From Amycolatopsis sp. 2-15 (GTDB taxonomy: Bacteria; Actinomycetota; Actinomycetes; Mycobacteriales; Pseudonocardiaceae): a stretch of DNA of 64,000 bases. The position numbers and the translations under genes are program-made. Below, piece after piece: positions 55,860 through 64,000 of this stretch; the first letter of the stretch is position 1; every line of letters starts with the position of its first letter. The stretch is taken from positions 186,001 to 250,000 of the forward strand of contig NZ_CP127294.1 in the NCBI RefSeq assembly GCF_030285625.1, in the 5' to 3' direction. The notes under the pieces were generated by a model, which was not told the origin of the DNA, searched no databases, and worked only from the letters and a program-made list of their open reading frames with translations.

Positions 55860-58138
55860 ACCGCCTGGAAAACCTGCCCGACCTGCCCGTTCGCGCGGTG
55901 CTGCCCGACGTGCTGGCGGCGCTCGCGGACCACGGCACCGCCGTGCTGGTCGCGCCGCCCGGCACCGGCAAGACCACGCTCGTGCCGCTCGCGCTGGAGA
56001 ACGGCGGCGGCCGCGTCGTGGTCGCCGAACCGCGCCGCCTGGCCGCCCGCGCCGCGGCTTCGCGGATGGCCGCGCTGCTGGGTGAACCGGTGGGCGAGAC
56101 GGTCGGGTACTCCGTGCGCGGCGATCGGAAGGTGTCACCGCGCACGCGGATCGAGGTGGTGACGTCGGGCCTGCTCGTGCGGCGCGTGCAGAACGACCCC
56201 GAGCTGGCCGGCGTGTCGACGGTGCTGCTCGACGAGTGCCACGAACGCCACCTCGACGCCGACCTGCTGCTCGCCCTCCTGCTCGACGTCCGCGCCGGTC
56301 TGCGCGAAGACCTGCGGCTGCTCGCGACCTCGGCGACCGTCGCCGCCGGACGGCTCGCCGAGCTGCTCGGCGACGCGCCGGTGGTCACCGCGCACGCCCG
56401 CACCTACCCCGTCGAGCTCACCTACCGCGCGCCCGCCCGCGGCGCGCGGATCGAGGCGACGGTCGCGTCGACGATCCGGCTGGCACTGTCCGAAGGGGAC
56501 GGTGACGTACTCGCGTTCCTGCCCGGAGCCGGGGAAATCGCCCGCACGACCGCGCACCTGGGCTCACTCGACGCCGACGTGCTACCGCTACACGGCCGCC
56601 TCACCGCCGCCCGCCAGGACGACGCACTGCGGCCCCGCGACCGCAGGCGCGTGGTGCTGGCCACGGCCGTCGCGGAGTCGAGCCTCACCGTGCCCGGCGT
56701 GCGGTCCGTTGTGGACTCCGGGCTCGCCCGCGTGCCGCGAGTGGACCACCGGCGCGGCCTGGCCGGGCTGGCGACCGTGCGCGTGTCCGCGGCTGTCGCC
56801 GAGCAACGCGCCGGCCGCGCGGGCCGCGAAGCGCCGGGCCGCGCGTATCGCTGCTGGCCGGAGCACGAGCAGGCGACGCTGCCCGCATACCCCGAGCCCG
56901 AGATCCGCACGGCCGAGCTCGCGCGGTTCGCGCTGGAGCTCGCGTGCTGGTCCACGCCGGACGGCAGCGGGCTGGCGTGGTGGGATCCGCCGGGCGAGGG
57001 CGCGCTGGCCGCCGCGCGCACGTTGCTGGTCACGCTGGGTGCGACGACCGCGGACGGCACCATCACCTCGCGCGGACGCCGGATGGCCGACCTCGGCCTG
57101 CACCCGCGCCTCGCCCGTGCGCTGCTCGACGGTTCCGCCGCGGTGGGTGTGCGCGCGGCAGCCGAGGTCGTGGCGCTGCTCGACGCGGGGGCGCAGCTCA
57201 CCGACGTCGAGGCCGAGCTGCGCCGCCTGCGCAGCGGCACGGACGACGCGGCGCGGCGGTGGAAAACGGAGGTCCGGCGGCTCTCGGGTTTGGTGAAATC
57301 CCCCGGCAGCGTGGGCAAGCCCGACGCCGCGTTGGTCGTCGCCCTGGCCCATCCCGAACGGCTCGCGAGGCGTCGGACGGGCAGCGCGCCCGTGTACCTC
57401 ATGGCCGGCGGCACCGCGGCGGAACTCCCCACGGGCAGTGGCCTCGGCGATGCCCAGTGGCTGGCCGTCGGCGAGGCGACGCGCGACCCCGGCCGCGTGC
57501 AGGGCACGATCCGGCTCGCCGCCGTCGCCGACGAAACCCTGGCCGTACGCGCGGCGCCCGCACTGGTGTCCGAAGTGGACGAGGTCGCGTGGGACGGCGA
57601 CGTGGTGGCCCGGCACGTGCGCCGCCTCGGCGCGATCGTGCTCGCCGAACGTCCGCTGCGCTCACCGCAACCTGCACTCGTGCACGAAGCCCTGGTCACC
57701 GGCCTGCGCGCCGAAGGCCTGGGCCTGCTGCGCTGGAGCGAAGACGGCCGGCGCCTGCGCGAGCGGATGGCGTTCCTGCACCGCGTACTCGGCGCACCGT
57801 GGCCGGCCGTGGACGACGACACTCTGCTGTCCGAAGTGGACACCTGGCTCGACTTCTCCCGCGCCCGCCGCCGCGCCGACCTCGCCACGGTCGACGCCGG
57901 CAGTGCTCTGCGCGGCCTCCTGCCGTGGCCCGAAGCCGCGCGGCTGAACGAGCTGGCGCCCGACCGCCTCGAAGTCCCGTCGGGCTCGCATCACCGCGTC
58001 GACTACACCGCCGACCAGCCCGTGCTCGCGGTGAAGCTGCAGGAAACGTTCGGCTGGACCGCCACCCCGACCGTCGCCGACGGCCGCGTCCCCGTGCTGC
58101 TGCACCTGCTCTCCCCGCCGGCCGGCCCGCCGCCGTGA
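55856..58138 (+). CDS. hrpB: ATP-dependent helicase HrpB, C-terminally broken
   Basis: The 760-residue DEAH-type helicase has Walker A PPGTGKTT near residue 35, DECH near 126-129, SATV, and the [18 protein letters not shown] motif VI, then HA2-like and HrpB C-terminal regions. HrpB is a bacterial RNA/DNA helicase of unclear role. The frame ends early in [10 protein letters not shown]; the usual last ~57 residues ([12 protein letters not shown]...) continue in another frame from 58135. Insertion of one G near 58111 would give [19 protein letters not shown], matching the family. This is either a real split or a one-base error. Confidence 0.88.
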   Translation: MNRLENLPDLPVRAVLPDVLAALADHGTAVLVAPPGTGKTTLVPLALENGGGRVVVAEPRRLAARAAASRMAALLGEPVGETVGYSVRGDRKVSPRTRIEVVTSGLLVRRVQNDPELAGVSTVLLDECHERHLDADLLLALLLDVRAGLREDLRLLATSATVAAGRLAELLGDAPVVTAHARTYPVELTYRAPARGARIEATVASTIRLALSEGDGDVLAFLPGAGEIARTTAHLGSLDADVLPLHGRLTAARQDDALRPRDRRRVVLATAVAESSLTVPGVRSVVDSGLARVPRVDHRRGLAGLATVRVSAAVAEQRAGRAGREAPGRAYRCWPEHEQATLPAYPEPEIRTAELARFALELACWSTPDGSGLAWWDPPGEGALAAARTLLVTLGATTADGTITSRGRRMADLGLHPRLARALLDGSAAVGVRAAAEVVALLDAGAQLTDVEAELRRLRSGTDDAARRWKTEVRRLSGLVKSPGSVGKPDAALVVALAHPERLARRRTGSAPVYLMAGGTAAELPTGSGLGDAQWLAVGEATRDPGRVQGTIRLAAVADETLAVRAAPALVSEVDEVAWDGDVVARHVRRLGAIVLAERPLRSPQPALVHEALVTGLRAEGLGLLRWSEDGRRLRERMAFLHRVLGAPWPAVDDDTLLSEVDTWLDFSRARRRADLATVDAGSALRGLLPWPEAARLNELAPDRLEVPSGSHHRVDYTADQPVLAVKLQETFGWTATPTVADGRVPVLLHLLSPPAGPPP

Positions 58139-58278
58139 CGGCCGACCTCGAGTCGTTCTGGCGCACCGGGTACGCGGCCGTGCGCGCCGACCTGCGCGGC
58201 CGTTACCCGAAGCACCCGTGGCCGGAGGACCCCGCGACGGCCAAGCCGACGCGCCACACCACCCGCCGGGCACGCTGA
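58135..58278 (+). CDS. Detached HrpB C-terminal fragment
   Basis: A 47-residue frame starting with GTG (overlapping the hrpB stop in GTGA) encodes [20 protein letters not shown] and then [12 protein letters not shown], the conserved end of HrpB. It could be translated by coupling, or be an artefact of a missing base upstream. Confidence 0.6.
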   Translation: MTADLESFWRTGYAAVRADLRGRYPKHPWPEDPATAKPTRHTTRRAR

Positions 58279-58382
58279 CCCCTGTCGAAGGTCGGGGGTC
58301 GCGCGAGCCGGAAGTCCGATGCCCGCGGTGCCCTTCGAATCGCAGACTTCCTACCCAAGGGATCGAACCCATGGGAGGGCAC

Positions 58383-59297
58383 ATGATCACGCTTCGCGGA
58401 CTGACGAAGCGCTACGGGGAGAAGACGGTCGTCGACGGGCTCACGTGCGTCGTCGCACCCGGCAGCGTCACGGGGTTCCTCGGGCCGAACGGATCGGGCA
58501 AGTCGACGACCATGCGCCTGACGGTGGGCCTCGACCGGCCCACGGCGGGCAGCGTGCTGGTGAACGGCAAGCCGTACGCCGAGCTCAAGCACCCGCTGCG
58601 CGAGGTCGGCGCGCTGCTCGAAGCGAAGGCACTGCACCCGGGCCGAAGCGCCGGGCGGCACCTGCTCGCGATGGCGCGCAGCAACGGCATTCCTGCGGCG
58701 CGCGTCGAGGAGGTGCTGGCGACGGTCGGGCTCACCGACGTCGCCGGCAAGCGGGCGGGCCAGTTCTCGCTCGGTATGGGGCAGCGGCTGGGGATCGCGG
58801 GCGCGCTGCTCGGCGACCCCGGCGTGCTGATGTTCGACGAGCCGGTGAACGGCCTCGACCCCGACGGCGTGCGCTGGGTGCGCCAGCTCATGCGCTCGCT
58901 CGCCGAGGAGGGCCGCACGGTGTTCGTGTCGAGCCACCTGATGAGCGAGATGCAGCTGACGGCCGACCACCTCGTGGTGATCGGCAAGGGAAAACTGCTC
59001 GCCGACGCACCCGTCGACGAGTTCATCGCCGGCAACTCGCTCAGCTCGGTCTCGGTGCGGGTGCCGACGCCGGTCGAGCGCGACACGCTCGCGCGGCACC
59101 TGCTCACGCGGGGTGCCGCGGTGGAACCCGGCGCGGCCGACGAGCTGGTGGTGACCGGCGCCGGTGTCGGCGAAGTCGGCGATCTCGCCCACGAGCTCGG
59201 TGTGCGGCTGCACGGCCTCGGCGAGCGGACGGCTTCGCTGGAGCAGGCGTACATGGAACTGACCGCTTCGTCGGTGGAATACGGGGTGACGGCATGA
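58383..59297 (+). CDS. ABC transporter ATP-binding protein
   Basis: The 304-residue ATPase has Walker A GPNGSGKST (residues 34-42), signature FSLGMGQRL, Walker B VLMFDEPVNGLDP, and H-loop SSHLMSEM. The C-terminal region resembles DrrA/CcmA-type drug or antibiotic exporters. The ATG follows GGGAGGG. It overlaps the permease ATG by four bases. Confidence 0.92.
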   Translation: MITLRGLTKRYGEKTVVDGLTCVVAPGSVTGFLGPNGSGKSTTMRLTVGLDRPTAGSVLVNGKPYAELKHPLREVGALLEAKALHPGRSAGRHLLAMARSNGIPAARVEEVLATVGLTDVAGKRAGQFSLGMGQRLGIAGALLGDPGVLMFDEPVNGLDPDGVRWVRQLMRSLAEEGRTVFVSSHLMSEMQLTADHLVVIGKGKLLADAPVDEFIAGNSLSSVSVRVPTPVERDTLARHLLTRGAAVEPGAADELVVTGAGVGEVGDLAHELGVRLHGLGERTASLEQAYMELTASSVEYGVTA

Positions 59298-60085
59298 CGA
59301 CCACGCAGGTACGCGCGGGGGGCGGGCTTTCGGGGGCCGTCGCGTCGGAGTGGACGAAGTTCTGGTCGGTGCGCAGCACGTGGTGGAGCCTCGCGGGCGG
59401 CGTGCTGCTGATGTTGCTCTACAGCGGCGTTTCCGGGCTGTCGCAACGGTTCGGCGACAGCGAGCCACCGCAGGGCCCGCACGACATCGTGGTCAACGGC
59501 TCGATCTACCTCACCGAGTTCTGCGTGATCGCGGTGGCCACGCTGTTCGTCACGAGCGAGTACGCCAGCGGCAGCATCCGCTCGACGCTGCAGTGGGTGC
59601 CGGTGCGCTCGACCTTGGCGCTGGCGAAGGCGGCCGTGCTGGTGCCGGTGCTGTTCGCGTACGGCGTGGTGGTGGCGCTGCTCGGCATGGCGACCGCGGC
59701 GGTCCTGATGCCGGGTGCGGCGCTCACGACGACGTTCGGCGACGGGTTCGCGGCGGCCGCGGGATTGGGGGCGTACTTCGCGCTGCTGGGGGTGCTGTGC
59801 GCGGGCATCGGGTTCGCGCTGCGCAGCGCGGCGGGGACGATCGTGGTGACGATGGTGCTGCTGCTGCCGTTGCCGATGCTGCTTTCGGCTTATGTGGCGC
59901 CCGAGATCATGAACTACTTCCCGGCGTTCGCGGGGCTCAACGGGATGGTGCCCGCGGGGGAGACGAACCCGTTGCTGGGCGGGGTTTCGCCGTATTCGCC
60001 CTGGGTGGGGGTGCTGATCTGCCTGGTGTGGGCGGCGGCCGGGTTGTTCCTCGGCACTTCGGTGCTGAAGCGGCGGGACGCCTGA
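59294..60085 (+). CDS. ABC-2-type transporter permease
   Basis: This 263-residue protein has six hydrophobic segments in the ABC-2 layout, starting ASEWTKFWSVRSTWWSLAGGVLLMLLY. It forms a two-gene exporter with the upstream ATPase. The substrate is unknown. A hairpin follows the stop. Confidence 0.88.
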   Translation: MTTTQVRAGGGLSGAVASEWTKFWSVRSTWWSLAGGVLLMLLYSGVSGLSQRFGDSEPPQGPHDIVVNGSIYLTEFCVIAVATLFVTSEYASGSIRSTLQWVPVRSTLALAKAAVLVPVLFAYGVVVALLGMATAAVLMPGAALTTTFGDGFAAAAGLGAYFALLGVLCAGIGFALRSAAGTIVVTMVLLLPLPMLLSAYVAPEIMNYFPAFAGLNGMVPAGETNPLLGGVSPYSPWVGVLICLVWAAAGLFLGTSVLKRRDA

Positions 60086-60094
60086 TCGGATTCG

Positions 60095-60126
60095 GTGAAG
60101 GGCCCTCGTTCTCGGGGGCCCTTCAC
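60095..60126. terminator. Hairpin between convergent permease and TetR genes
   Basis: An 11-bp perfect stem (60095-60105 with 60116-60126) starts 10 bp after the permease stop and covers the TetR stop codon. Confidence 0.7.
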
Positions 60127-60683
60127 TGCGCGCTGGGGATGCCGAGTCCGTTGAGGACAGCGCGGGCGCCTTCGGCGAGCTCTTCCTTGTCCGGGGGATT
60201 TGTCGACCCGGTGCCGGCGAGGGCGTCGAAGATCGAGCCGTCGAGCCAGTTGAGGAGCACGCGGGCGTGGCGCTGCGGGTTCGTGGAGCCGGCGGCGCCG
60301 AGAAGCGCGACGCAGAGCTCGCGGATTTCGAGGCCGCCGGAGTCGTAGGCCGCGCGCAGCTCCGGGCGGCGGGTGGCTTCGAGGGCGAACTCGTAACGGG
60401 CGAGCATGCGGGAGCGGCCGACGGTGATGGCGGCGTGGACTGTCGAGGCGAGGACCTCGGCGATGTCCTTCGCGGCCGGGTCGATGTCCGACTGGTCGAG
60501 CTCCACCATCCGTTTGATCGCGAGCTCCAGCAGCGCGGCGCGCGTGCGCGCGTAGTACGACGTCGAGCCCGCCGGAAGCCCCGCGGCCCGGTCGACGGCG
60601 CGGTGGGTGAGCCCGCGCATGCCGTCGGCCGCGATCACCTCGATGGCCGCGTCGCCGATCGCCGAAATCCTGTCCACGATCAT
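60123..60683 (-). CDS. TetR family regulator
   Basis: The 186-residue protein has its HTH at about residues 8-55 (AAIEVIAADGMRGLTHRAVDRAAGLPAGSTSYYARTRAALLELA) and a TetR_C helical domain. It is divergent from an FAD-dependent monooxygenase. The 45-bp gap contains three overlapping palindromes, so it probably represses both genes. ATG 60683 gives the usual N-terminus. Confidence 0.88.
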   Translation of the reverse strand: MIVDRISAIGDAAIEVIAADGMRGLTHRAVDRAAGLPAGSTSYYARTRAALLELAIKRMVELDQSDIDPAAKDIAEVLASTVHAAITVGRSRMLARYEFALEATRRPELRAAYDSGGLEIRELCVALLGAAGSTNPQRHARVLLNWLDGSIFDALAGTGSTNPPDKEELAEGARAVLNGLGIPSAQ

Positions 60684-60687
60684 CACA

Positions 60688-60719
60688 CTACAGGTGTAGA
60701 GTCCTCTACAAACGTAGAG
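60688..60719. promoter_or_regulatory. Overlapping palindromic operators in the TetR/monooxygenase gap
   Basis: Three interlocked inverted repeats share half-sites: CTACA-GG-TGTAG (60688-60699), TGTAGAG-TC-CTCTACA (60695-60710) and CTCTAC-AAAC-GTAGAG (60704-60719). They fill the short divergent gap. Confidence 0.7.
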
Positions 60720-60728
60720 GAGGCGGTC

Positions 60729-61853
60729 ATGGAGCCACGGCACGCAGTCGTGATCGGCGGGGGCATCGTGGGGCTGAGCGCGGCCGTGGGGCTGCACCGC
60801 ACCGGCTGGCAGGTGACGGTGTACGAGCGGGCGCCGGAGTTCTCGGCCATCGGCGCCGGGATCTCGATCTGGCCCAACGCGCAGCGGGCACTGGCGGAGC
60901 TGGGCGTGGACGCGCCGCTGCAGCCCCAGCGCGACGGCACCCTGTTCGACCCGCACGGCCGCCGGCTCGCGACGTGGGGCCAGGACGCGTACGTGCAGCG
61001 CTACGGCCTGCCGCTCGCCGCGATCCACCGCGCGGACCTGATCGAGGCGTTGTGCGCCGAGCTGCCTTCGTCGAGCCTGCACACGGGCGTCAACGTGCTG
61101 TCGGGGACCCCGGACGGCCTGGTGACGCACGTTTCCGGCGCGGTACGCGCGGACCTGGTGGTCGCCGCCGACGGCATCCACAGCCCGATCCGCACCTCGC
61201 TGTACCCGCGGTCGCGCGTGGCCTACAGCCGCGGCACGGCCTTCCGCGGCGTCGCCGAGCTGCCCGGCACCGAGCTGAGCCTGCAGTGGGGCCGCGGCAC
61301 CGAAATCGGCGTCCTCCCCCTGCACGACGGCCGCGTCTACTGGTGGATCGCCGAGGCTCGTCCCGAAGGCGTCCGCCACGCCGACCCGCGCGCCTACCTG
61401 CTTTCGCGCTACGGCTCGTGGCGCACCCTGATCACCTCCTCACCCGAGGTCCTGCACCACGACCTGCGCCACCTGGCCGCCCCGCTGCCCTCCTACGCCC
61501 ACCACCACCTCGCCCTCCTCGGCGACGCCGCCCACGCCATGCCGCCGTACCTGGGCCAGGGCGGCTGCCAGGGCATCGAGGACGCGGTCGTGCTGGCGGC
61601 CTGCCTGGCCGACACTTCCGACGTGGCTGCCGGCCTGCGCGAGTACGACGCGTTACGCCGCCCGCGAAGCCAGCGCGTCTGGCGGACGTCGATCCGCGCG
61701 GGCTCACTGGGGCCGCTGCTGCGCAACCCCGTCGGCGCCGCCGTGCGCACCGCGGTGCTGCGACTGGCCTCGCCGTCGGCGATGGCTCGCGCGGAGAGCT
61801 GGATCAACGACTGGAAGCCGCCACGCCTGCCCCGGCCCGCGGATCTTTCGTAG
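60729..61853 (+). CDS. FAD-dependent monooxygenase
   Basis: The 374-residue class A flavoprotein has GGGIVGLSAA near residue 10, an ADGIHSPIRT motif, and GDAAHAMPPYLGQGG. These are the FAD/NADPH-binding motifs of aromatic hydroxylases. The natural substrate is not known; the adjacent TetR suggests it is inducible. GTAGAGGAGGCGGTC precedes the ATG. Confidence 0.9.
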   Translation: MEPRHAVVIGGGIVGLSAAVGLHRTGWQVTVYERAPEFSAIGAGISIWPNAQRALAELGVDAPLQPQRDGTLFDPHGRRLATWGQDAYVQRYGLPLAAIHRADLIEALCAELPSSSLHTGVNVLSGTPDGLVTHVSGAVRADLVVAADGIHSPIRTSLYPRSRVAYSRGTAFRGVAELPGTELSLQWGRGTEIGVLPLHDGRVYWWIAEARPEGVRHADPRAYLLSRYGSWRTLITSSPEVLHHDLRHLAAPLPSYAHHHLALLGDAAHAMPPYLGQGGCQGIEDAVVLAACLADTSDVAAGLREYDALRRPRSQRVWRTSIRAGSLGPLLRNPVGAAVRTAVLRLASPSAMARAESWINDWKPPRLPRPADLS

Positions 61854-61860
61854 GCGCTGT

Positions 61861-61898
61861 TACTCCGCTTCTCCCCGACCAGCCCGGCTTCGTACGCC
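61861..61898 (-). pseudogene. Remnant of a response-regulator 3' end
   Basis: These 38 bp match 62064-62102, the last codons of the neighbouring response-regulator gene (encoding AYEAGLVGGEAE), with one gap and three mismatches. They lie just past the monooxygenase stop in the same orientation as the gene they copy. They look like the tail of a lost duplicate. Confidence 0.7.
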
Positions 61899-62062
61899 TG
61901 GGGCCGCCGCCTCACCGATGGGCGGGCCGCCTCCAGCCGCACCACCGCTCACGCCCCGGCGGCGCTCGCCCAGGCGGATCGGCTCCTCTGCCCGCCCCGG
62001 CGGAGTACGTTGCGGCGCCTCATCCCTCATTGCCGCGACCCGCCCGCACGGCCGGCGCCGGA

Positions 62063-62725
62063 CTACTCCGCTTCTCCCCCGACCAACCCGGCCTCGTAAG
62101 CCGTGATCGCCGCCTGGACGCGGTTGCGGGCGCCCAGGCGGGTGAGGATGGTGCTGACGTGGGCTTTGACCGTGCCTTCGACGACGAACATCCGCGAACC
62201 GATGTCGGCGTTGGACAGTCCGGTCGCCAGCAGCGTGAGGACTTCGCGTTCGCGGGCCGTCAGAGCCGCGATGCGGTCGCGCGCCGCGGCGCCGCGGGTG
62301 AGGGCGCCGCCGGAGAGGCGGGCGATGACGCGGGACGCGACTTTCGGGGAGAGGAACGCGGCGCCGTCCGCGACGGCGTGGATGCCGGACAGCAGTTCGC
62401 GTGGGTCGCCGGCCTTCAGCAGGAACCCGCTGGCGCCGAAGCCCAGGGCGCGTTCGATGTAGGCGTCTTCGCCGAACGTCGTCAGGATGATCACGCCGGC
62501 GTCCGGCAGCACGCGGCGGATCTCGGCACCCGCGGCGAGGCCGTCGAGGACCGGCATGCGGATGTCGAGCAACACCACGTCGGGCCGGGTGGCCAGAGCC
62601 TGGGCCACGGCTTCGCGGCCGTCGGCGGCTTCCGCGACGACCTCGATGCCCGCGTCGGCCGCCAGGATCGCCGCGACGCCCGCGCGGATCATGGCCTCGT
62701 CGTCGGCCAGTAGCACCCGGATCAC
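62063..62725 (-). CDS. NarL/LuxR-type response regulator
   Basis: The 220-residue protein has a receiver domain (Asp8, Asp9, phosphoacceptor Asp54 in LLDIRMP, Lys in LLKAG) and a C-terminal LuxR helix-turn-helix (LTAREREVLTLLATGLSNADIGSRMFVVEGTVKAHVSTILTRLGARNRVQAA). The start overlaps the kinase stop by four bases. It is the partner of that kinase. Confidence 0.93.
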   Translation of the reverse strand: MIRVLLADDEAMIRAGVAAILAADAGIEVVAEAADGREAVAQALATRPDVVLLDIRMPVLDGLAAGAEIRRVLPDAGVIILTTFGEDAYIERALGFGASGFLLKAGDPRELLSGIHAVADGAAFLSPKVASRVIARLSGGALTRGAAARDRIAALTAREREVLTLLATGLSNADIGSRMFVVEGTVKAHVSTILTRLGARNRVQAAITAYEAGLVGGEAE

Positions 62726-63996
62726 GGTTCGTCCTCACTGTAGAGATCCTTCGTCACGAGCCGGTCGCCCTCGAAGCAGAGCCGGATCGCGGCGTAGCGC
62801 ACATTCCACCAGCTGCGCGAAGTGCCGTAGTACTCGCACGTGCTCCCTGCGGGCTTCGGCGGCTCGCCGTACTGCGGTTTCGACAGCCGTTGCTGCGAAG
62901 GCAGCAGCGGTGCGATCGATTCTCGCGTCGCCCCCAGCCGGATCTGCTGGTAGACCCCCATCGACACCTGCGAGCCGTACCACTGCACGAGGAACGCCAC
63001 CCCGCTGCCGCCGATCACCACGCCGAACAAACCCAGCGGGATCACGATCGCCTGCACCAGGCTGCGCCGCACGTCGCGCCGCGCCAGCTCCCACTCGCGC
63101 GCCGACTCGGACTGCCCGACGTCGGCGTCGGCCTCGGAAGCGGGCCCCGGATCGGCGTCGTGCGGCAGCGTGGCCACGACCTCGAAGCCACCGCCCGCAT
63201 CGGGTCCCGCCCGCAGCGCGCCCCCGACCAGCCGGACGCGCTCGCGCAGCCCGATCAGCCCGCGTTTGCCCGACGCCCCCGGCAACGGACCCGCGGGCGG
63301 CCGCGCGTTCACCACCCGGATCTCCGTGCTCGCCGGCGAGCACAGCACCCGCACGGTCACGGCCGCGCCCGGCGCGTGCTTCGCGACGTTCGTCACCGCC
63401 TCCTGCACCACGCGGTACGCCGCACGGGCGACCATCGGCGGCGTCGCCTCGAGACTGTCCACTTGCGACTCGATCAGCAGCCCCGACGCGCGGGCCCGCT
63501 CCAGCAGCTCCCCCAGGTCACCCTGCACGGGCTCGATCGGCGCCGCGTCCTCGCGCAGCACGCCGATGATCTGGCGCAGCCGCTCGATCGCCGTCGCGGC
63601 GTTGGCGCGCAGGTCGCCCGCCGCGGCGCGCTGCGTGTCGTCGAGACCGCCGGCGACTTCGAGAGCCGCGGCGCGCACGGCGATCAAGCTCAGCTCGTGG
63701 CCGAGGGAATCGTGCATGTCGCTGGCGATCCGCGCGCGCTCACGCAGCCGGGCCTGGTCGGCGACGAGCTGCTGGCGGCTCTCCATCCCCTCCGCCCGCC
63801 GCCACCCCGCGCGCGCCAGCTCGCGCCGCAGTCGCACGTGGCGACCCAACAGCCACGGCGCGACGCCCGCGAACGCGAGCACCCCGAGCATCGCGCCCCA
63901 CGCCCCGAACCCGGCCGAGGGCAGCACGAACGCGACGGGCAGCCCGGCCAGCGCGATCGCCGAGCACGTGAGCACGGCCACGCGCACCTGCGTCAT
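62722..63996 (-). CDS. NarL-family sensor histidine kinase with C-terminal TM domain
   Basis: The protein (424 residues as visible; the window ends just upstream) has two N-terminal TM helices (5-28 and 32-52), the HisKA_3 box with His95 in ASDMHDSLGHELS, and a HATPase domain (VVQEAVTNVAKHA, GKRGLIGLRERVRLVGG). Unusually, a linker after residue ~285 is followed by a TM (about 315-340) and an ~80-residue extracytoplasmic domain, IRLGATRESIAPLLPSQQ...IRLCFEGDRLVTKDL, like a small BLIP/OmlA-type repeat. It may sense an envelope signal. The true start could lie outside the window. Confidence 0.85.
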   Translation of the reverse strand: MTQVRVAVLTCSAIALAGLPVAFVLPSAGFGAWGAMLGVLAFAGVAPWLLGRHVRLRRELARAGWRRAEGMESRQQLVADQARLRERARIASDMHDSLGHELSLIAVRAAALEVAGGLDDTQRAAAGDLRANAATAIERLRQIIGVLREDAAPIEPVQGDLGELLERARASGLLIESQVDSLEATPPMVARAAYRVVQEAVTNVAKHAPGAAVTVRVLCSPASTEIRVVNARPPAGPLPGASGKRGLIGLRERVRLVGGALRAGPDAGGGFEVVATLPHDADPGPASEADADVGQSESAREWELARRDVRRSLVQAIVIPLGLFGVVIGGSGVAFLVQWYGSQVSMGVYQQIRLGATRESIAPLLPSQQRLSKPQYGEPPKPAGSTCEYYGTSRSWWNVRYAAIRLCFEGDRLVTKDLYSEDEP

Positions 63997-64000
63997 CCGC

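Noticed and set aside
58355..58385. tRNA-like T-arm (GGGTTCGATCCC on the minus strand)
   Set aside because: No acceptor stem, anticodon arm or D-arm could be paired around it.

Overview
The window is high-GC actinobacterial chromosome, most like a member of the Pseudonocardiales and probably an Amycolatopsis-type organism. This is inferred from the type VII secretion (ESX) substrate genes, the snapalysin-type protease, the ECF42-type sigma factor with its YCII partner, a GyrA-type intein in a second type II topoisomerase, an IdeR/DmdR-type iron box, frequent GTG starts and 4-bp stop/start overlaps. No rRNA, tRNA, CRISPR array, integrase or insertion sequence was seen. The content is ordinary chromosomal and accessory metabolic DNA.

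Layout. 0-4 kb: five tightly overlapping plus-strand genes (metallo-hydrolase, DedA, holin-like/phosphodiesterase membrane protein, glutaredoxin-like protein, small SH3-like protein), then about 0.7 kb without a gene that carries two exact DnaA boxes. 4.7-8.4 kb: two TetR regulators, a secreted protein and a cytochrome P450/ferredoxin pair. 8.5-11.9 kb: a type VII secretion substrate locus (YbaB-like, EspC-like, and an 805-residue protein with 24 HxGDD-type repeats). 12-14 kb: a divergent SDR/HxlR pair with two matching palindromes, then a snapalysin-like protease. 14.1-25.8 kb: a minus-strand plant-glycan utilisation cluster (GH27, two ABC permeases, GH95, acetyl esterase, solute-binding lipoprotein, GH36, GntR regulator). 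26-35.5 kb: a lone AAA ATPase, LysE exporter, secreted GH2 enzyme, small redox genes, TetR, a PGPGW-NTF2 fusion, ArsR/AHSA1, and YCII/ECF sigma. 35.5-37.3 kb: an FMN reductase and a flavin-dependent monooxygenase. 37.6-43.1 kb: topoisomerase IV B and A subunits, with an intein at the catalytic tyrosine of the A subunit. 43.2-47 kb: a PadR gene split from its membrane partner by a repeat-rich block, then an iron-regulated PepSY membrane pair. 47-50.3 kb: secreted ThuA-ricin and GH3 proteins. 50.5-53.5 kb: a frameshifted gene and a second type VII-associated operon (EspC-like, NlpC/P60, two YbaB-like). 53.6-58.3 kb: a DsbA/MauE thiol pair, a solute-binding lipoprotein, and HrpB helicase with a broken tail. 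58.4-64 kb: a two-gene ABC transporter, a divergent TetR/FAD-monooxygenase pair with overlapping palindromes, and a NarL-type two-component system whose kinase has an unusual C-terminal extension.

How the genes work together. The glycan cluster reads as a unit: secreted GH27, an importer lacking its own ATPase, then cytoplasmic GH95, deacetylase and GH36 under a local GntR protein. The two ESX loci share YbaB-like and EspC-like partners but contain no core secretion machinery. Many operators proposed below are inferred only from symmetry and position. Two genes (hrpB and the gene at 50.5 kb) carry apparent one-base deletions next to C-runs, so either real decay or a consensus error is possible.
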